41,176 bases of DNA from Terrimonas_A sp040509495 (GCA_040509495.1 JBEVKW010000030.1:1-41176), one strand, 5' to 3'; shown: positions 16,568-24,829, counted from the stretch's first letter. A program made the numbers and translations. The notes: generated by a model not told the origin, from the sequence alone.

Positions 16568-17452
16568 ATGCAGCAAGTCAACTCAGCAGAGATCTGCCAG
16601 ACCTGCGGTGCCGGCCGCACCAGCAAGTTCTGCCCCAATTGCGGAGAAAAGAAGCCTTCGCCGGAGGATATGCGCCTGAAAAAATACCTGCTTCAGGGCC
16701 TCGATGCTTTCACTCACTTTGAAGGGAAATTCTTCAAATCATTTAAATATCTTCTTTTCCAACCCGGAAAACTGACGGCGGATTATGTTGCGGGCAGACG
16801 CGTTAAGCTGATGAAGCCATTACAGCTTTATGTGATCGTTGGTATAGCCTTTTTCTTTCTTTTTAAAAGCTGGGATATATTCTTTGTGCGTCTTCAGTAT
16901 GCAATATTAGGGAACTATGATGCTGAAACAGGAACTACCATTGCGTTCAAGCCTGGAGAACTGAAAGGACTTTCACTGGCGTTACGTAATTATGCGGAAG
17001 CAAAAGCTTCGGCAAAAGGAATAAGCCTGCTGGAGTTTGTTGTGAAGGTTGACGGGCATCAGCCGGCGCTGGCAAAGCTGCTCGCATTCCTGATGATCCC
17101 GCTTATGTCATTGTTTATCTATGCCACCGCTTTTAAACAGGAAAAGCGGTACGTTCCTCACCTTGTTCATGCAACGCATCTCTTTACTTTTCTGTTGGCG
17201 ATAGTTACGGTATGGTTATGCGTATATCAATTGCTGGAAAAATGGTTGCACTGGAACTTTGATGCGAACATTGCATTTCTTCCGCCCAATCTTTTATTTA
17301 TCGTGTATGCGTTCTTATCGTTCAGGAAAGTGCTGCCGTTGAGATCAGTGTTGTTGCAAATTCTTCGTACACTGGTTTTGATAGCGGGACTGATCGTGAT
17401 CATTCCTTTGTACCGGGAGATTATTTTGTGGATCTCTGTAATGGTAGAGTAA
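16568..17452 (+). CDS. DUF3667-type membrane protein with N-terminal zinc ribbon
   Basis: This 294-residue protein begins with a zinc-ribbon (C10-x2-C13 and C22-x2-C25, in CQTCGAG and FCPNCGEK). After it comes an amphipathic stretch (LLQGLDAFTHFEGKFFKSFKYLLFQPGKLTADYVAGRR) that is characteristic of the DUF3667 family, then about four or five hydrophobic helices. Function is unknown for the family. The ATG at 16568 is chosen because it starts right at the zinc ribbon; an upstream in-frame start at 16433 would translate the repeat element. A TATTTTG box ends 18 bases before the ATG. Confidence 0.82.
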   Translation: MQQVNSAEICQTCGAGRTSKFCPNCGEKKPSPEDMRLKKYLLQGLDAFTHFEGKFFKSFKYLLFQPGKLTADYVAGRRVKLMKPLQLYVIVGIAFFFLFKSWDIFFVRLQYAILGNYDAETGTTIAFKPGELKGLSLALRNYAEAKASAKGISLLEFVVKVDGHQPALAKLLAFLMIPLMSLFIYATAFKQEKRYVPHLVHATHLFTFLLAIVTVWLCVYQLLEKWLHWNFDANIAFLPPNLLFIVYAFLSFRKVLPLRSVLLQILRTLVLIAGLIVIIPLYREIILWISVMVE

Positions 17453-17474
17453 ATCTGTTCGATTGGGGTTAGGT

Positions 17475-17813
17475 CCCTCTAGATCTCCCCCCTTCAGCTA
17501 CTGTGTACATCTTTTAAGCAATTTGACTGGCGTAAGTTTCCCGCAGATGGCGCAGATTTTTGCCTCCTTATTATCGAAACATCGCTTCAAGTAAGAAGCC
17601 GTGTCAGATTTGCGTACGCAGATGCGCAGATTAGTCACTGACAACGGGTAATTATCTGCGTATCTGCGCACTTTAATATAGAGAGCGTTGACATAGCGAG
17701 TGATAATTCAGCAATAGTAAGGACAAAATCTGCGTCATCTGCGGGAAAACTACGCCAGGCTATCATCAGAATAGTTTTGGGTACACGGTAGCTGAAGGGC
17801 AAGATTTAGAGGG
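17475..17813. repeat. Nested palindrome of about 340 bp between convergent genes
   Basis: This fills most of the 430-bp gap between the DUF3667 gene and the ABC ATPase gene. The outer arms 17475-17508 and 17781-17813 match in inverted orientation with few differences (CCCTCTAGATCT / CCCTCTAAATCT, then CTTCAGCTAC). A second pair, 17527-17562 and 17724-17758, again matches almost fully (CTGGCGTA, CCCGCAGATG, CGCAGATTTT). A third, weaker pair near 17612-17632 and 17650-17671 is made of CGCAGAT units. No protein-coding gene is seen inside. Its nature is discussed in the findings. Confidence 0.85.
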
Positions 17814-17882
17814 GGCCGTCCGACAGTTCACAAAGATGTTTCTGAATTGACACCTATCCCGGCCGGGGACGAAGACTGGGAT

Positions 17883-18500
17883 TTATTTGTAATCCATTAT
17901 ACTAATGATCTCTTCGCAGAATCCATATTCCGTTTTATCATTACTGCAAACGATGACCAGCCTGTTCCTGCCATACTGTTCTATCAATGAATTATAGAGA
18001 TCGATCCCGGTGAGATCAAGATTGGTGCAGGGTTCGTCCAGCAGCACAAGTGAAGTATCAGAGAAGATACATTGTGCCAGCTTGACGCGTTGTTTCATTC
18101 CCGAAGAATAATAGCGGATCTGTTTATCAGCCGCGGCATTTAGTCCAACAAGTGCGATTGCTGAAGCAGTCGTAACGCCAGGCAAAAAAGGCTTGAAAGA
18201 TTGGTGAAAATCCAGGAATTCTGTGACCGTCATTTCTTCCACAACTTCCAGGTAAGGCGCGCAGATGGAAACCTGTTGAAAGACTTTTTCGGGAGCCACT
18301 GGTTTTCCTTCGGAAGACCATTCACATTTGCCTTCGTTAAAGAGCATGGAACCGCTCAGCACCTGCAACAGGGTTGATTTACCGGAACCGTTAGCCCCGG
18401 TGATGGCGTAAGAGTGCCCTTGAATGAATTGATAGTTGAAATGGCGGAAGATCCATTCCCTGTTGAACCGTTTACCGGCATCAGATAGGGAGATCGTCAT
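17883..18500 (-). CDS. ABC transporter ATP-binding protein, orphan
   Basis: This 205-residue ATPase has Walker A GANGSGKST (35-43), signature YSSGMKQR (131-138) and Walker B LVLLDEP (151-157) with the D-loop NLD (160-162). The usual switch histidine is replaced by N187 (CSND), and the Q-loop glutamine is not evident (SICAPYLEVV). No membrane subunit is adjacent. Its start overlaps the end of lpxA by 20 bp, so the two are translationally coupled. Given that, a role at the envelope is possible, but the substrate cannot be told. It ends near the large palindrome. Confidence 0.85.
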   Translation of the reverse strand: MTISLSDAGKRFNREWIFRHFNYQFIQGHSYAITGANGSGKSTLLQVLSGSMLFNEGKCEWSSEGKPVAPEKVFQQVSICAPYLEVVEEMTVTEFLDFHQSFKPFLPGVTTASAIALVGLNAAADKQIRYYSSGMKQRVKLAQCIFSDTSLVLLDEPCTNLDLTGIDLYNSLIEQYGRNRLVIVCSNDKTEYGFCEEIISIMDYK

Positions 18501-19287
18501 CGCTGCTGCCTTTGGTGAAGCGTTTGATGATGCCGCGTCCGCTTTCGCGGATAAACGTCAGGATCTCATCCCGCTCGTCCGTTGCAGGCATTTCTTCTTC
18601 GATATACTCAACCGCCTGGCTGGTGTTCATTCCTTTATTATACAGAACACGATAGATATCCAGGATCTGGTTGATGGTATCCACGCTAAAGCCACGGCGC
18701 TTCAGGCCAATCGAGTTTACGCCCGAATAGCTCAAAGGATTACGGCCGGCTTTTATATAAGGAGGTACATCTTTACCGACAAGTGAACCACCGCCAACAA
18801 ACGCATGTGCCCCGATCTTTACAAACTGGTGTACGGCACACATTCCGGCGAGGATCGCCCAGTCGCCGATCACCACGTGACCAGCCACTTGCGTATTATT
18901 GCTCATGATACAATTGTCGCCCACAATACAATCGTGTGCCAGGTGACAATAAGCCTGGATCAGGCAATTCTTGCCGATCACCGTCTTATCCCTGTCCTTG
19001 GTGCCGCGGTTCACTGTTACAAACTCACGGATAGTGGTGCCATCACCAATGATCACCTGGGAATATTCTCCCTGGAATTTCAGGTCCTGCGGAATGGCAG
19101 CTATTACCGCTCCGGGAAAGATCCGGCAATTTTTGCCGATCCGGGCGCCTTCCATGATCGTTACGTTGGAACCAATCCAGGTGCCATCGCCGATCTCAAC
19201 GTCCTGATGTATAACCGTGAAGGGGTCAATCTTCACATTCGTCGCCAATTTCGCATTGGGATGAATATATGTATGGGGATGGATCAT
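18481..19287 (-). CDS. lpxA: UDP-N-acetylglucosamine acyltransferase LpxA
   Basis: This 268-residue cytoplasmic enzyme transfers an (R)-3-hydroxyacyl chain from acyl-ACP to UDP-GlcNAc, the first step of lipid A synthesis. The N-terminal two-thirds is a left-handed beta-helix with hexapeptide repeats (IGDGTWIGSNVTIMEGARIG). The catalytic histidine is H118 in CHLAHDCIVGDN, matching H125 of the E. coli enzyme. The C-terminal helical part (GLKRRGFSVDTINQILDIYR) is as in the family. The ATG at 19287 gives the usual start (MIHPHTYIHPNAKL); an upstream in-frame start at 19335 would lie next to the promoter box. lpxD, lpxC and fabZ are not next to it. Confidence 0.96.
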   Translation of the reverse strand: MIHPHTYIHPNAKLATNVKIDPFTVIHQDVEIGDGTWIGSNVTIMEGARIGKNCRIFPGAVIAAIPQDLKFQGEYSQVIIGDGTTIREFVTVNRGTKDRDKTVIGKNCLIQAYCHLAHDCIVGDNCIMSNNTQVAGHVVIGDWAILAGMCAVHQFVKIGAHAFVGGGSLVGKDVPPYIKAGRNPLSYSGVNSIGLKRRGFSVDTINQILDIYRVLYNKGMNTSQAVEYIEEEMPATDERDEILTFIRESGRGIIKRFTKGSSDDDLPI

Positions 19288-19299
19288 GAGTCGTATTAC

Positions 19300-19340
19300 A
19301 AAAAAGCCACGTTTGTTAGTAAACGTGACATGCAAAGGTA
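19300..19340 (-). promoter_or_regulatory. lpxA promoter box and hairpin in the leader
   Basis: The -7 box TACCTTTG is at 19333-19340 (minus strand). A few bases later the leader has a perfect 7-bp hairpin, CACGTTT / AAACGTG (19308-19314 and 19321-19327), followed on the minus strand by GC and six T (19305-19300). It looks like an intrinsic terminator placed before the lpxA start (19287). Confidence 0.55.
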
Positions 19341-19409
19341 GCTTTTACAGCCTAAAACCGAATTTTTTTTCGTGGACTGCGCTAAAAACCAGTTTTGAAG
19401 GAAACCTTC

Positions 19410-19440
19410 TTGCTGGTTCCTGCGTTTACATGTAAATTTG
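19410..19440 (+). promoter_or_regulatory. Promoter toward the AraC gene, with overlapping palindrome
   Basis: TTG (19410-19412), 20 bases, then TAAATTTG (19433-19440): a full match to the Bacteroidota promoter. The perfect palindrome TTTACATGTAAA (19425-19436) overlaps the -7 box and could be an operator. The AraC ATG (19574) lies about 130 bases downstream; the leader contains a 7-bp hairpin (ATGCCTG 19458-19464 / CAGGCAT 19480-19486). Confidence 0.6.
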
Positions 19441-19573
19441 CGTGTTGTTAATGAGTTATGCCTGGTGCTTCTTGTATTACAGGCATGGCTATTAATTTCA
19501 ATACGTTTGCGTTCGACCGTTATACTACGATGCGTTTGTCTTGAAAAGATGGATCCAACCAAACACCAGAATT

Positions 19574-20518
19574 ATGCACCAGGCACCCGATATATGGACT
19601 TTGGCTTACAAACAAGCCCCGATGCAGGAACAGATGTCGCTGATCCATGAAAAGGAACAGCAGGCGCCCGGAACCGTTCAATATACCATCAAGCGTTTTA
19701 AGCGAAATGCGCAATGGAATATGGAAGATACCGGAATGATGGTCTACCATTTCGAAAAAGACAAGAACCGCGAAAGTTTCCTGGAGCTGAAATTCTGCAT
19801 CAGCGGGAATGTCTACTGCCGTCAGAAAGATACTGAGTGCGATAAATGTAAGCTCAGTGCTTCCAAAGACTGTCTTTCTAAAGAAGAAAGTGTGGATCTG
19901 CTTAGTTTTAAGTTTACCCCGGCCCAACTCTCTCAATTTGTAAAACCGCGCGCAGCCAGTGATACAGTGATCAGTGATGAAGTGATGGCTTTCAAGCGCT
20001 CATCTTCTTTTACCAAGATCTTACCCCTTTGCGGAAAATCAAGAATGGTGCTGGAAGCGATGCTGAACAACACGTATTCCGGTTCACTGGAGAATATTTT
20101 CGTTAATGCCCAGATCCAGATGTTGCTGCTGCATAGCCTGGATTGCATGGTTGGTGAAAAAGAGATCGATACGATCAGCTGTAAATTCCTCGCAAATGAA
20201 GCTGACCGGGATAAGATCGTAAAGGCAAGGGAGGTGCTCATTCAACACATTGGAGAGCCTATCACCATCAAAGAACTCAGCCGCAAGGTGGCCATGAACG
20301 AGTGCTACCTTAAAAAAGGGTTCAAGGAAATGTTCGGCACGACCATCTTTGATTTCTACCAAAGCCAGAGAATGGAACACGCGAAATACCTTTTATATGA
20401 GAAAGGATTGAGCGTAACCGAGGTTTCCTTACTCCTGGGATATTCGTCTATTTCCCATTTTTCCACTGCATTTAAGAAGCATACTGGATTGAAGCCTTGT
20501 GAGTTGCTGCTGCGCTAA
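19574..20518 (+). CDS. AraC family regulator with N-terminal cysteine cluster (PchR-like)
   Basis: This 314-residue regulator ends in a standard AraC DNA-binding domain (ITIKELSRKVAMNECYLKKG and VTEVSLLLGYSSISHFSTAF), most like the PchR group that controls siderophore and iron genes. The N-terminal domain has a cysteine cluster C82-x6-C89-x2-C92-x7-C100 (YCRQKDTECDKCKLSASKDC) that could bind a metal or respond to redox. It faces away from lpxA and is convergent with ferritin, which fits an iron theme but is only context. The ATG at 19574 is preferred over a TTG at 19541. Confidence 0.88.
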   Translation: MHQAPDIWTLAYKQAPMQEQMSLIHEKEQQAPGTVQYTIKRFKRNAQWNMEDTGMMVYHFEKDKNRESFLELKFCISGNVYCRQKDTECDKCKLSASKDCLSKEESVDLLSFKFTPAQLSQFVKPRAASDTVISDEVMAFKRSSSFTKILPLCGKSRMVLEAMLNNTYSGSLENIFVNAQIQMLLLHSLDCMVGEKEIDTISCKFLANEADRDKIVKAREVLIQHIGEPITIKELSRKVAMNECYLKKGFKEMFGTTIFDFYQSQRMEHAKYLLYEKGLSVTEVSLLLGYSSISHFSTAFKKHTGLKPCELLLR

Positions 20519-20542
20519 TTTTCGATTTGCGTAATTATGTAT

Positions 20543-20637
20543 CGCCAGGGTTGAGAAGAAACCGCTATGAACGCTAAGGAGCTTCGCACTCCTGGCGGTT
20601 GCTTAGCGTCCTTTGCGATGCTTATCTGCCAGGCAGC
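20543..20637. repeat. Interleaved inverted repeats after the AraC gene
   Basis: ACGCTAAG (20571-20578) pairs with CTTAGCGT (20602-20609), GGAG with CTCC inside it, and CGCCAGG (20543-20549) with CCTGGCG (20591-20597). This is another intergenic palindromic element, in the gap between convergent genes. Confidence 0.6.
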
Positions 20638-20639
20638 AT

Positions 20640-20675
20640 AAAAAAATCCCGGATATCATCAGACACCCGGGATTT
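20640..20675 (-). terminator. Terminator of ferritin
   Basis: AAATCCCGG (20644-20652) and CCGGGATTT (20667-20675) form a perfect 9-bp stem with a 14-nt loop. Read on the minus strand it is followed by a run of T, so it ends the ferritin transcript; it may also serve the convergent AraC gene. Confidence 0.8.
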
Positions 20676-20696
20676 CTTATAATAAGGTAGAATATA

Positions 20697-21218
20697 TTAA
20701 TGCCCTCCTTTACCACCGCCACCTGGTCCGCGGTAATTCATGATATCCCTGTCGAACAGATACAAACCGCTCTTATCATCACCGATCAGCTCCAGTTTAT
20801 CGTTCAGTACTCTGGCAGTTCTTTCTTCCTCTATCTGTTCATTGACGTACCACTGCAAAAAGTTATGCGTTGCATAGTCCTTTTCCTGCAGCGACAAATG
20901 AACAAGGTCATTGATGCTGTTACTTACCTGTAATTCGTGCTTTAAAAACTCTTCAAACACCCTGCGCAAAGATTGAAAAGTGATCATCGGTTGCGGCAAG
21001 GGCGGAATGGTAGCGAATCCACCTCTTTCATTAATAAACCGGATCAGCTTCAGTTCATGCACTCTTTCCTCATCCGACTGCTTATAGAAGAACTCTGTCA
21101 CGCCGTCAAGGCCCGGTTGTATCTCGGCCCAGGAAGCCATGGCCAGGTATGCCTGCGATGACTCGGCTTCCATTTGTACTTGCTTATTTAATGCTTCCTG
21201 AATGGCTTTGGATAACAT
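20697..21218 (-). CDS. Ferritin
   Basis: This 173-residue iron-storage protein is of the non-haem bacterial ferritin type that forms a 24-subunit shell. Ferroxidase-site residues are visible: E17 and Y24 in the first helix (MEAESSQAYLAMASW), the E51-x2-H54 pair (DEERVHELKL), E95, and E127/Q128/E131 (NEQIEEERTA). The C-terminus ends in an unusual glycine-rich tail with a final histidine (GPGGGGKGGH). The ATG at 21218 gives the usual N-terminus (MLSKAIQEALNKQ); the upstream in-frame ATG at 21248 adds ten odd residues. It has its own terminator. Confidence 0.95.
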   Translation of the reverse strand: MLSKAIQEALNKQVQMEAESSQAYLAMASWAEIQPGLDGVTEFFYKQSDEERVHELKLIRFINERGGFATIPPLPQPMITFQSLRRVFEEFLKHELQVSNSINDLVHLSLQEKDYATHNFLQWYVNEQIEEERTARVLNDKLELIGDDKSGLYLFDRDIMNYRGPGGGGKGGH

Positions 21219-21276
21219 AGCTGTTTGATTTAGAATAGCAAGATACAAACTTTGAGGTTTGGAGAAAGGGGATTAT

Positions 21277-21429
21277 TGTTCGTTGTCCATTGTCCATTGC
21301 CCCTTCACTGCTCTCCGGGAGAAAGGGCGGTGAAGGTAATGTCTCCCGCCTATCTATTCGCGGACGCTTTGATACAGGGCCGGTGTCTTTCCGAAACTCC
21401 GTACTGCGGACAATGGTCAACGGCGAACG
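21277..21429. repeat. Degenerate heptad inverted repeat between ferritin and aminopeptidase genes
   Basis: In the 307-bp gap, the left side (21277-21300) has CGTTGTC, CATTGTC, CATTGCC in a row and the right side (21406-21429) has the complement-like GGACAATGGTCAACGGCGAA. The heptads resemble those at 6719-6840. A separate 7-bp pair CCTTCAC / GTGAAGG lies at 21302-21308 and 21330-21336. Nothing protein-coding is supported. Confidence 0.6.
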
Positions 21430-21525
21430 TGCTATTCAGCGATTGCCAAATCCTCCTTTTTCCTTACTTTCAACCCTCTTTATTCACATGCGGAGGTAGC
21501 ATCCGCTCAAAACAACACAATCAAC

Positions 21526-23490
21526 ATGATGAAAGCAAGGCTCGCATGGGCGATGGGAACATTGCTGGTAGCAGGTACGCTCAATGCTCAGCAACCAGCC
21601 ACCACTCAGTCCAAGTATGACCCCCATGCCCTATTCTCTCCCCTGTTCTACACACAAAATGGAAATGAATATCGCACTGCAACCGGCGAACCCGGACCTT
21701 CTTACTGGCAAAACAAAGTAGACTACCAGATCGCTGCGAAACTTGATGATACGAAAAACGAGGTGAGTGGGGTTGTAACGATCACTTACAAAAATAATAG
21801 CCCGCTGAAACTTCCCTATCTGTGGCTGCAGCTCGATCAAAACCTTTTTAATAAAGAATCGCGTGGTCAGGCTAAAATGCCGGCAACCGGCCGTAGCCGT
21901 TATGGTGATGCAAAAAGCGGATTCGATGGTGGGTATAAGATCAAGTCCGTACAACTGATCAATGGCACTGCTGCCAGCAATGCTAACTATCTCATTACTG
22001 ATACAAGAATGCAGGTGAAACTTGCCAGTGCGCTTGCAGCAAAAGGCGGTACCCTGAAATTCAGGATCGAATATTCTTATACTGTTCCGCAGTATGGTGC
22101 TGATCGTACAGGTATCCAATCAACAAAGAATGGTGATATCTATGCGATCGCACAATGGTTCCCGCGCCTCTGCGTATTCGATGACGTTCGTGGCTGGAAC
22201 ACTGATCCATACCTTGGCGCCAGCGAATTCTATTGCGAGTATGGCGACTTTGATGTGAGCATTACTGCTCCGGCCAATCACATCGTGGTGGCTTCCGGCG
22301 ACCTGTTGAACCCTGCAGAAGTCTTTACTCCAAAACAATTGCAGAAATACAACCAGGCAAAAACAAGTGATGCGACGGTGATGATCCGTGATAGTGCAGA
22401 AGTAACCGACCCGGCATCACGTCCGTCAAAACCAACATTGACCTGGAAATATAAAATGGTGAATGCGCGTGATTTTGCATGGGCTTCTTCCAAATCATTT
22501 ATCCTTGATGCGGCAAGAATGAATTTGCCTGGTGGCAAAACCGCTCTGGCAATCTCTGCTTATCCTGCAGAATCAAACGGGAAAAATGCATGGAGCCGTT
22601 CAACTGAATATACAAAAGGTTCTATCGAGAACTATTCTAAAAGATGGTTCACTTATCCTTACCCTGCCGCCGTGAACGTTGCAACAAACATCGGTGGTAT
22701 GGAATATCCTGGTATCGTATTTTGCAGCTATCGTGCACGAACAGCTGGCTTGTTTGGTGTAACAGATCACGAGTTCGGTCACACATGGTTCCCGATGATC
22801 GTTGGCAGCAATGAAAGAAGATATGGCTGGATGGATGAAGGTTTCAATACATTCATCAATGGAATTGCTGAAAAGGATTTCAACAATGGCGAATACGCTT
22901 CCCAAAAAAGAAGCGCGCATGGCAACCGCCTGTTCAGCGCGAATATTGAATCGGTATTAAACACGCCAGATGGTATGGCTGAAAGAAATATCGGAAGCCT
23001 TCTCTATAGCAAACCGGGTTTCGCATTAGGCCTGCTGCGCGATGAAGTACTTGGTGAAGAGCGCTTTGATTTCGCCTTCCGTAAATACATCAGCGATTGG
23101 TCATACAAGCATCCAACACCAACAGATTTCTTCCGCAGCATTGAGAACTCAGCGGGTGAAGATCTCGCATGGTTCTGGAAAGCAGTATTCTTTGAAACCT
23201 ACTCACTCGATCAGGCTGTAAGCAAAGTAGAATACCTGGAGAATGATATGAAGAAAGGTGCGATCGTAACGATTGACAACCTGGAGAAAATGGCAATGCC
23301 GGTTACCATTGAATATACTACTGCAAGTGGTAAAGTAGCGCGCAAGAAATTGCCGGTTGAGATCTGGCAGAATAATATCAGCTGGAAAGTTTTACTTCCA
23401 ACGGAAGAGGAGGTAACGAAAGTGGTGATAGACCCTGACAAAGTTTTACCTGATGCAAATGGTGCGAATAACACCTGGAGCAAACAGTAG
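21526..23490 (+). CDS. M1-family (gluzincin) metallopeptidase, exported
   Basis: This 654-residue zinc aminopeptidase-like enzyme has a signal peptide (MMKARLAWAMGTLLVAGTLNAQ). The zinc site is H415-E-F-G-H419 with the third ligand E438 in WMDEGF, exactly the HExxH-x18-E spacing of the M1 family. The substrate-binding GxMEN-like motif appears as GGMEYPG (390-396), with the Asn replaced. An N-terminal beta domain and a C-terminal helical/beta part complete the usual plan. It is exported, probably to the periplasm or cell surface, where it would release N-terminal residues from peptides. ATGs at 21526 and 21529 are both possible. It is followed by a strong terminator. Confidence 0.92.
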   Translation: MMKARLAWAMGTLLVAGTLNAQQPATTQSKYDPHALFSPLFYTQNGNEYRTATGEPGPSYWQNKVDYQIAAKLDDTKNEVSGVVTITYKNNSPLKLPYLWLQLDQNLFNKESRGQAKMPATGRSRYGDAKSGFDGGYKIKSVQLINGTAASNANYLITDTRMQVKLASALAAKGGTLKFRIEYSYTVPQYGADRTGIQSTKNGDIYAIAQWFPRLCVFDDVRGWNTDPYLGASEFYCEYGDFDVSITAPANHIVVASGDLLNPAEVFTPKQLQKYNQAKTSDATVMIRDSAEVTDPASRPSKPTLTWKYKMVNARDFAWASSKSFILDAARMNLPGGKTALAISAYPAESNGKNAWSRSTEYTKGSIENYSKRWFTYPYPAAVNVATNIGGMEYPGIVFCSYRARTAGLFGVTDHEFGHTWFPMIVGSNERRYGWMDEGFNTFINGIAEKDFNNGEYASQKRSAHGNRLFSANIESVLNTPDGMAERNIGSLLYSKPGFALGLLRDEVLGEERFDFAFRKYISDWSYKHPTPTDFFRSIENSAGEDLAWFWKAVFFETYSLDQAVSKVEYLENDMKKGAIVTIDNLEKMAMPVTIEYTTASGKVARKKLPVEIWQNNISWKVLLPTEEEVTKVVIDPDKVLPDANGANNTWSKQ

Positions 23491-23514
23491 TAAGAGAAAG
23501 TTTTTTAGTTGTGT

Positions 23515-23551
23515 ATCCCATCCCGCTTAATTGCGGGGTGGGATTTTTTTT
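23515..23551 (+). terminator. Strong intrinsic terminator after the M1 peptidase gene
   Basis: ATCCCATCCCGC (23515-23526), loop TTAATT, GCGGGGTGGGAT (23533-23544) with one G:U pair, then eight T. This is a textbook rho-independent terminator. No equally good T-run exists for the minus strand. Confidence 0.9.
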
Positions 23552-23605
23552 GTTGCTCAATGGCGTTGGGCGTGCTCTTTTGCAAGGGTGTTGTATTGTG
23601 ATGGC

Positions 23606-24829
23606 TCATTCCTGTGCGGCGATCCGCTGCATTTCGCGATCAAAAAGCTGCTCCCATTGTGAGGAGATCAAAGGCCATGCATATTCTTTTTTCGTTGCAT
23701 TTGCATAACACAATTGTCGCCGGTTGATCAATTCTTCACGATCATTCCAGGCATCCTGTAATGCAGAAGCTATTGCTTCCGGATGAATGATATGCTCAGC
23801 GATCATCGAATGTGGATTTGTCAGGGTGATCTCATAAGGAAGAAGGTAAGCACAGTCTTTCCAAAGCTCACGGCCACTTGAATGATCGGGTACGATCTGC
23901 GGAAGACCGGCAGCAGCCTGTTCAAAACTAAGAAGTCCCCAGCCTTCACTTGAAGCAGTATTGATGCCAACATCAGCGGCATTAAAAATCGTATTTAGTG
24001 AATTTTCTTGCAGGTTAGGATGTTCGCTTAAAGTTGTTGAATAGATAAGCCGGTCTTCCAATTGAAATTTTCTTGCTAAGTAATGAAGATCCCATCCAAG
24101 ATCTTTCAAGCCCATATGAAGATGCAGGAAAATATTTGGAGGCTTATATTTTGCGAATAAAGAGAAACCTTCCATTGTAAGATCTATCCGTTTGCGGGGC
24201 TGGTTCCTGTTTGCATTTAAAACAATAAAGCCATTTTGCAGCGCTTCATTGTCTGCCGGATAAAGCTTTTTCCGGGCGATCTCCTGCGACGTATTTTTTT
24301 TATCGTCAAGTGGTCTGAATACAGCGGTATTAACTCCATGAGGAATTACTTCAATTTCCGGAAGGTTCAATGAGGGGTCTTTCTTCAGCAGATCATCTAT
24401 CGCATGTTTTGCAAACTGCGTATAAACGATAAGCCGCCTGGCCCGGGAAAGTGGTGGCAGCACAGCAGGGTCGATCTCTTCGGAATTGAAAGAAGCGTAC
24501 ACAATAGTTGGAATGGCGGGAAAAGCTGTCAGTTCTTGCATGTACGCGATCAGCGCCCAAGGATCCTGCAACATAAAGATAAGGCTGGGGCGAAATCCTT
24601 CAACCAGTTTTCTGATCCGGTGTTCACCTAATTTATACGCATCAATACCTGCGGGAAAGATCTTCCAGGGCCAGTTATGCGGATCCCCGAAATAATTGGT
24701 GCCAAGTTGAACGAGTTCATATTTGTCTTTCATTGGTGAGAATATTTCAAATATCACTTTCGCAAATCCTGTGTTTGCAACAGCGTCTCCAATAATAAGG
24801 ATGCGTGGCTTTGTTGATTGATCAATCAT
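23606..24829 (-). CDS. GT-B fold glycosyltransferase (GT4-like)
   Basis: This 407-residue protein has the layout of a retaining GT-B glycosyltransferase. The N-terminal nucleotide-like fold starts with PRILIIGDAVANTGFAKVI. The linker contains VIPHGVNTAVFRPL (161-174) and NRNQPRKRIDL (207-217), typical of the GT4 donor-side domain. The E-x7-E motif is E295 to E303 (SSEGWGLLSFEQAAAG). No signal peptide or membrane helix is seen, so it acts in the cytoplasm. Donor and acceptor are unknown. It lies next to the collar gene cluster in the opposite direction and could modify one of its products, though nothing in the sequence proves this. Confidence 0.88.
   Translation of the reverse strand: MIDQSTKPRILIIGDAVANTGFAKVIFEIFSPMKDKYELVQLGTNYFGDPHNWPWKIFPAGIDAYKLGEHRIRKLVEGFRPSLIFMLQDPWALIAYMQELTAFPAIPTIVYASFNSEEIDPAVLPPLSRARRLIVYTQFAKHAIDDLLKKDPSLNLPEIEVIPHGVNTAVFRPLDDKKNTSQEIARKKLYPADNEALQNGFIVLNANRNQPRKRIDLTMEGFSLFAKYKPPNIFLHLHMGLKDLGWDLHYLARKFQLEDRLIYSTTLSEHPNLQENSLNTIFNAADVGINTASSEGWGLLSFEQAAAGLPQIVPDHSSGRELWKDCAYLLPYEITLTNPHSMIAEHIIHPEAIASALQDAWNDREELINRRQLCYANATKKEYAWPLISSQWEQLFDREMQRIAAQE

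Noticed and set aside
17475..17813. CRISPR array
   Set aside because: The CGCAGAT words are in inverted, nested order with irregular spacing, without equal repeats and spacers; no cas genes are near.
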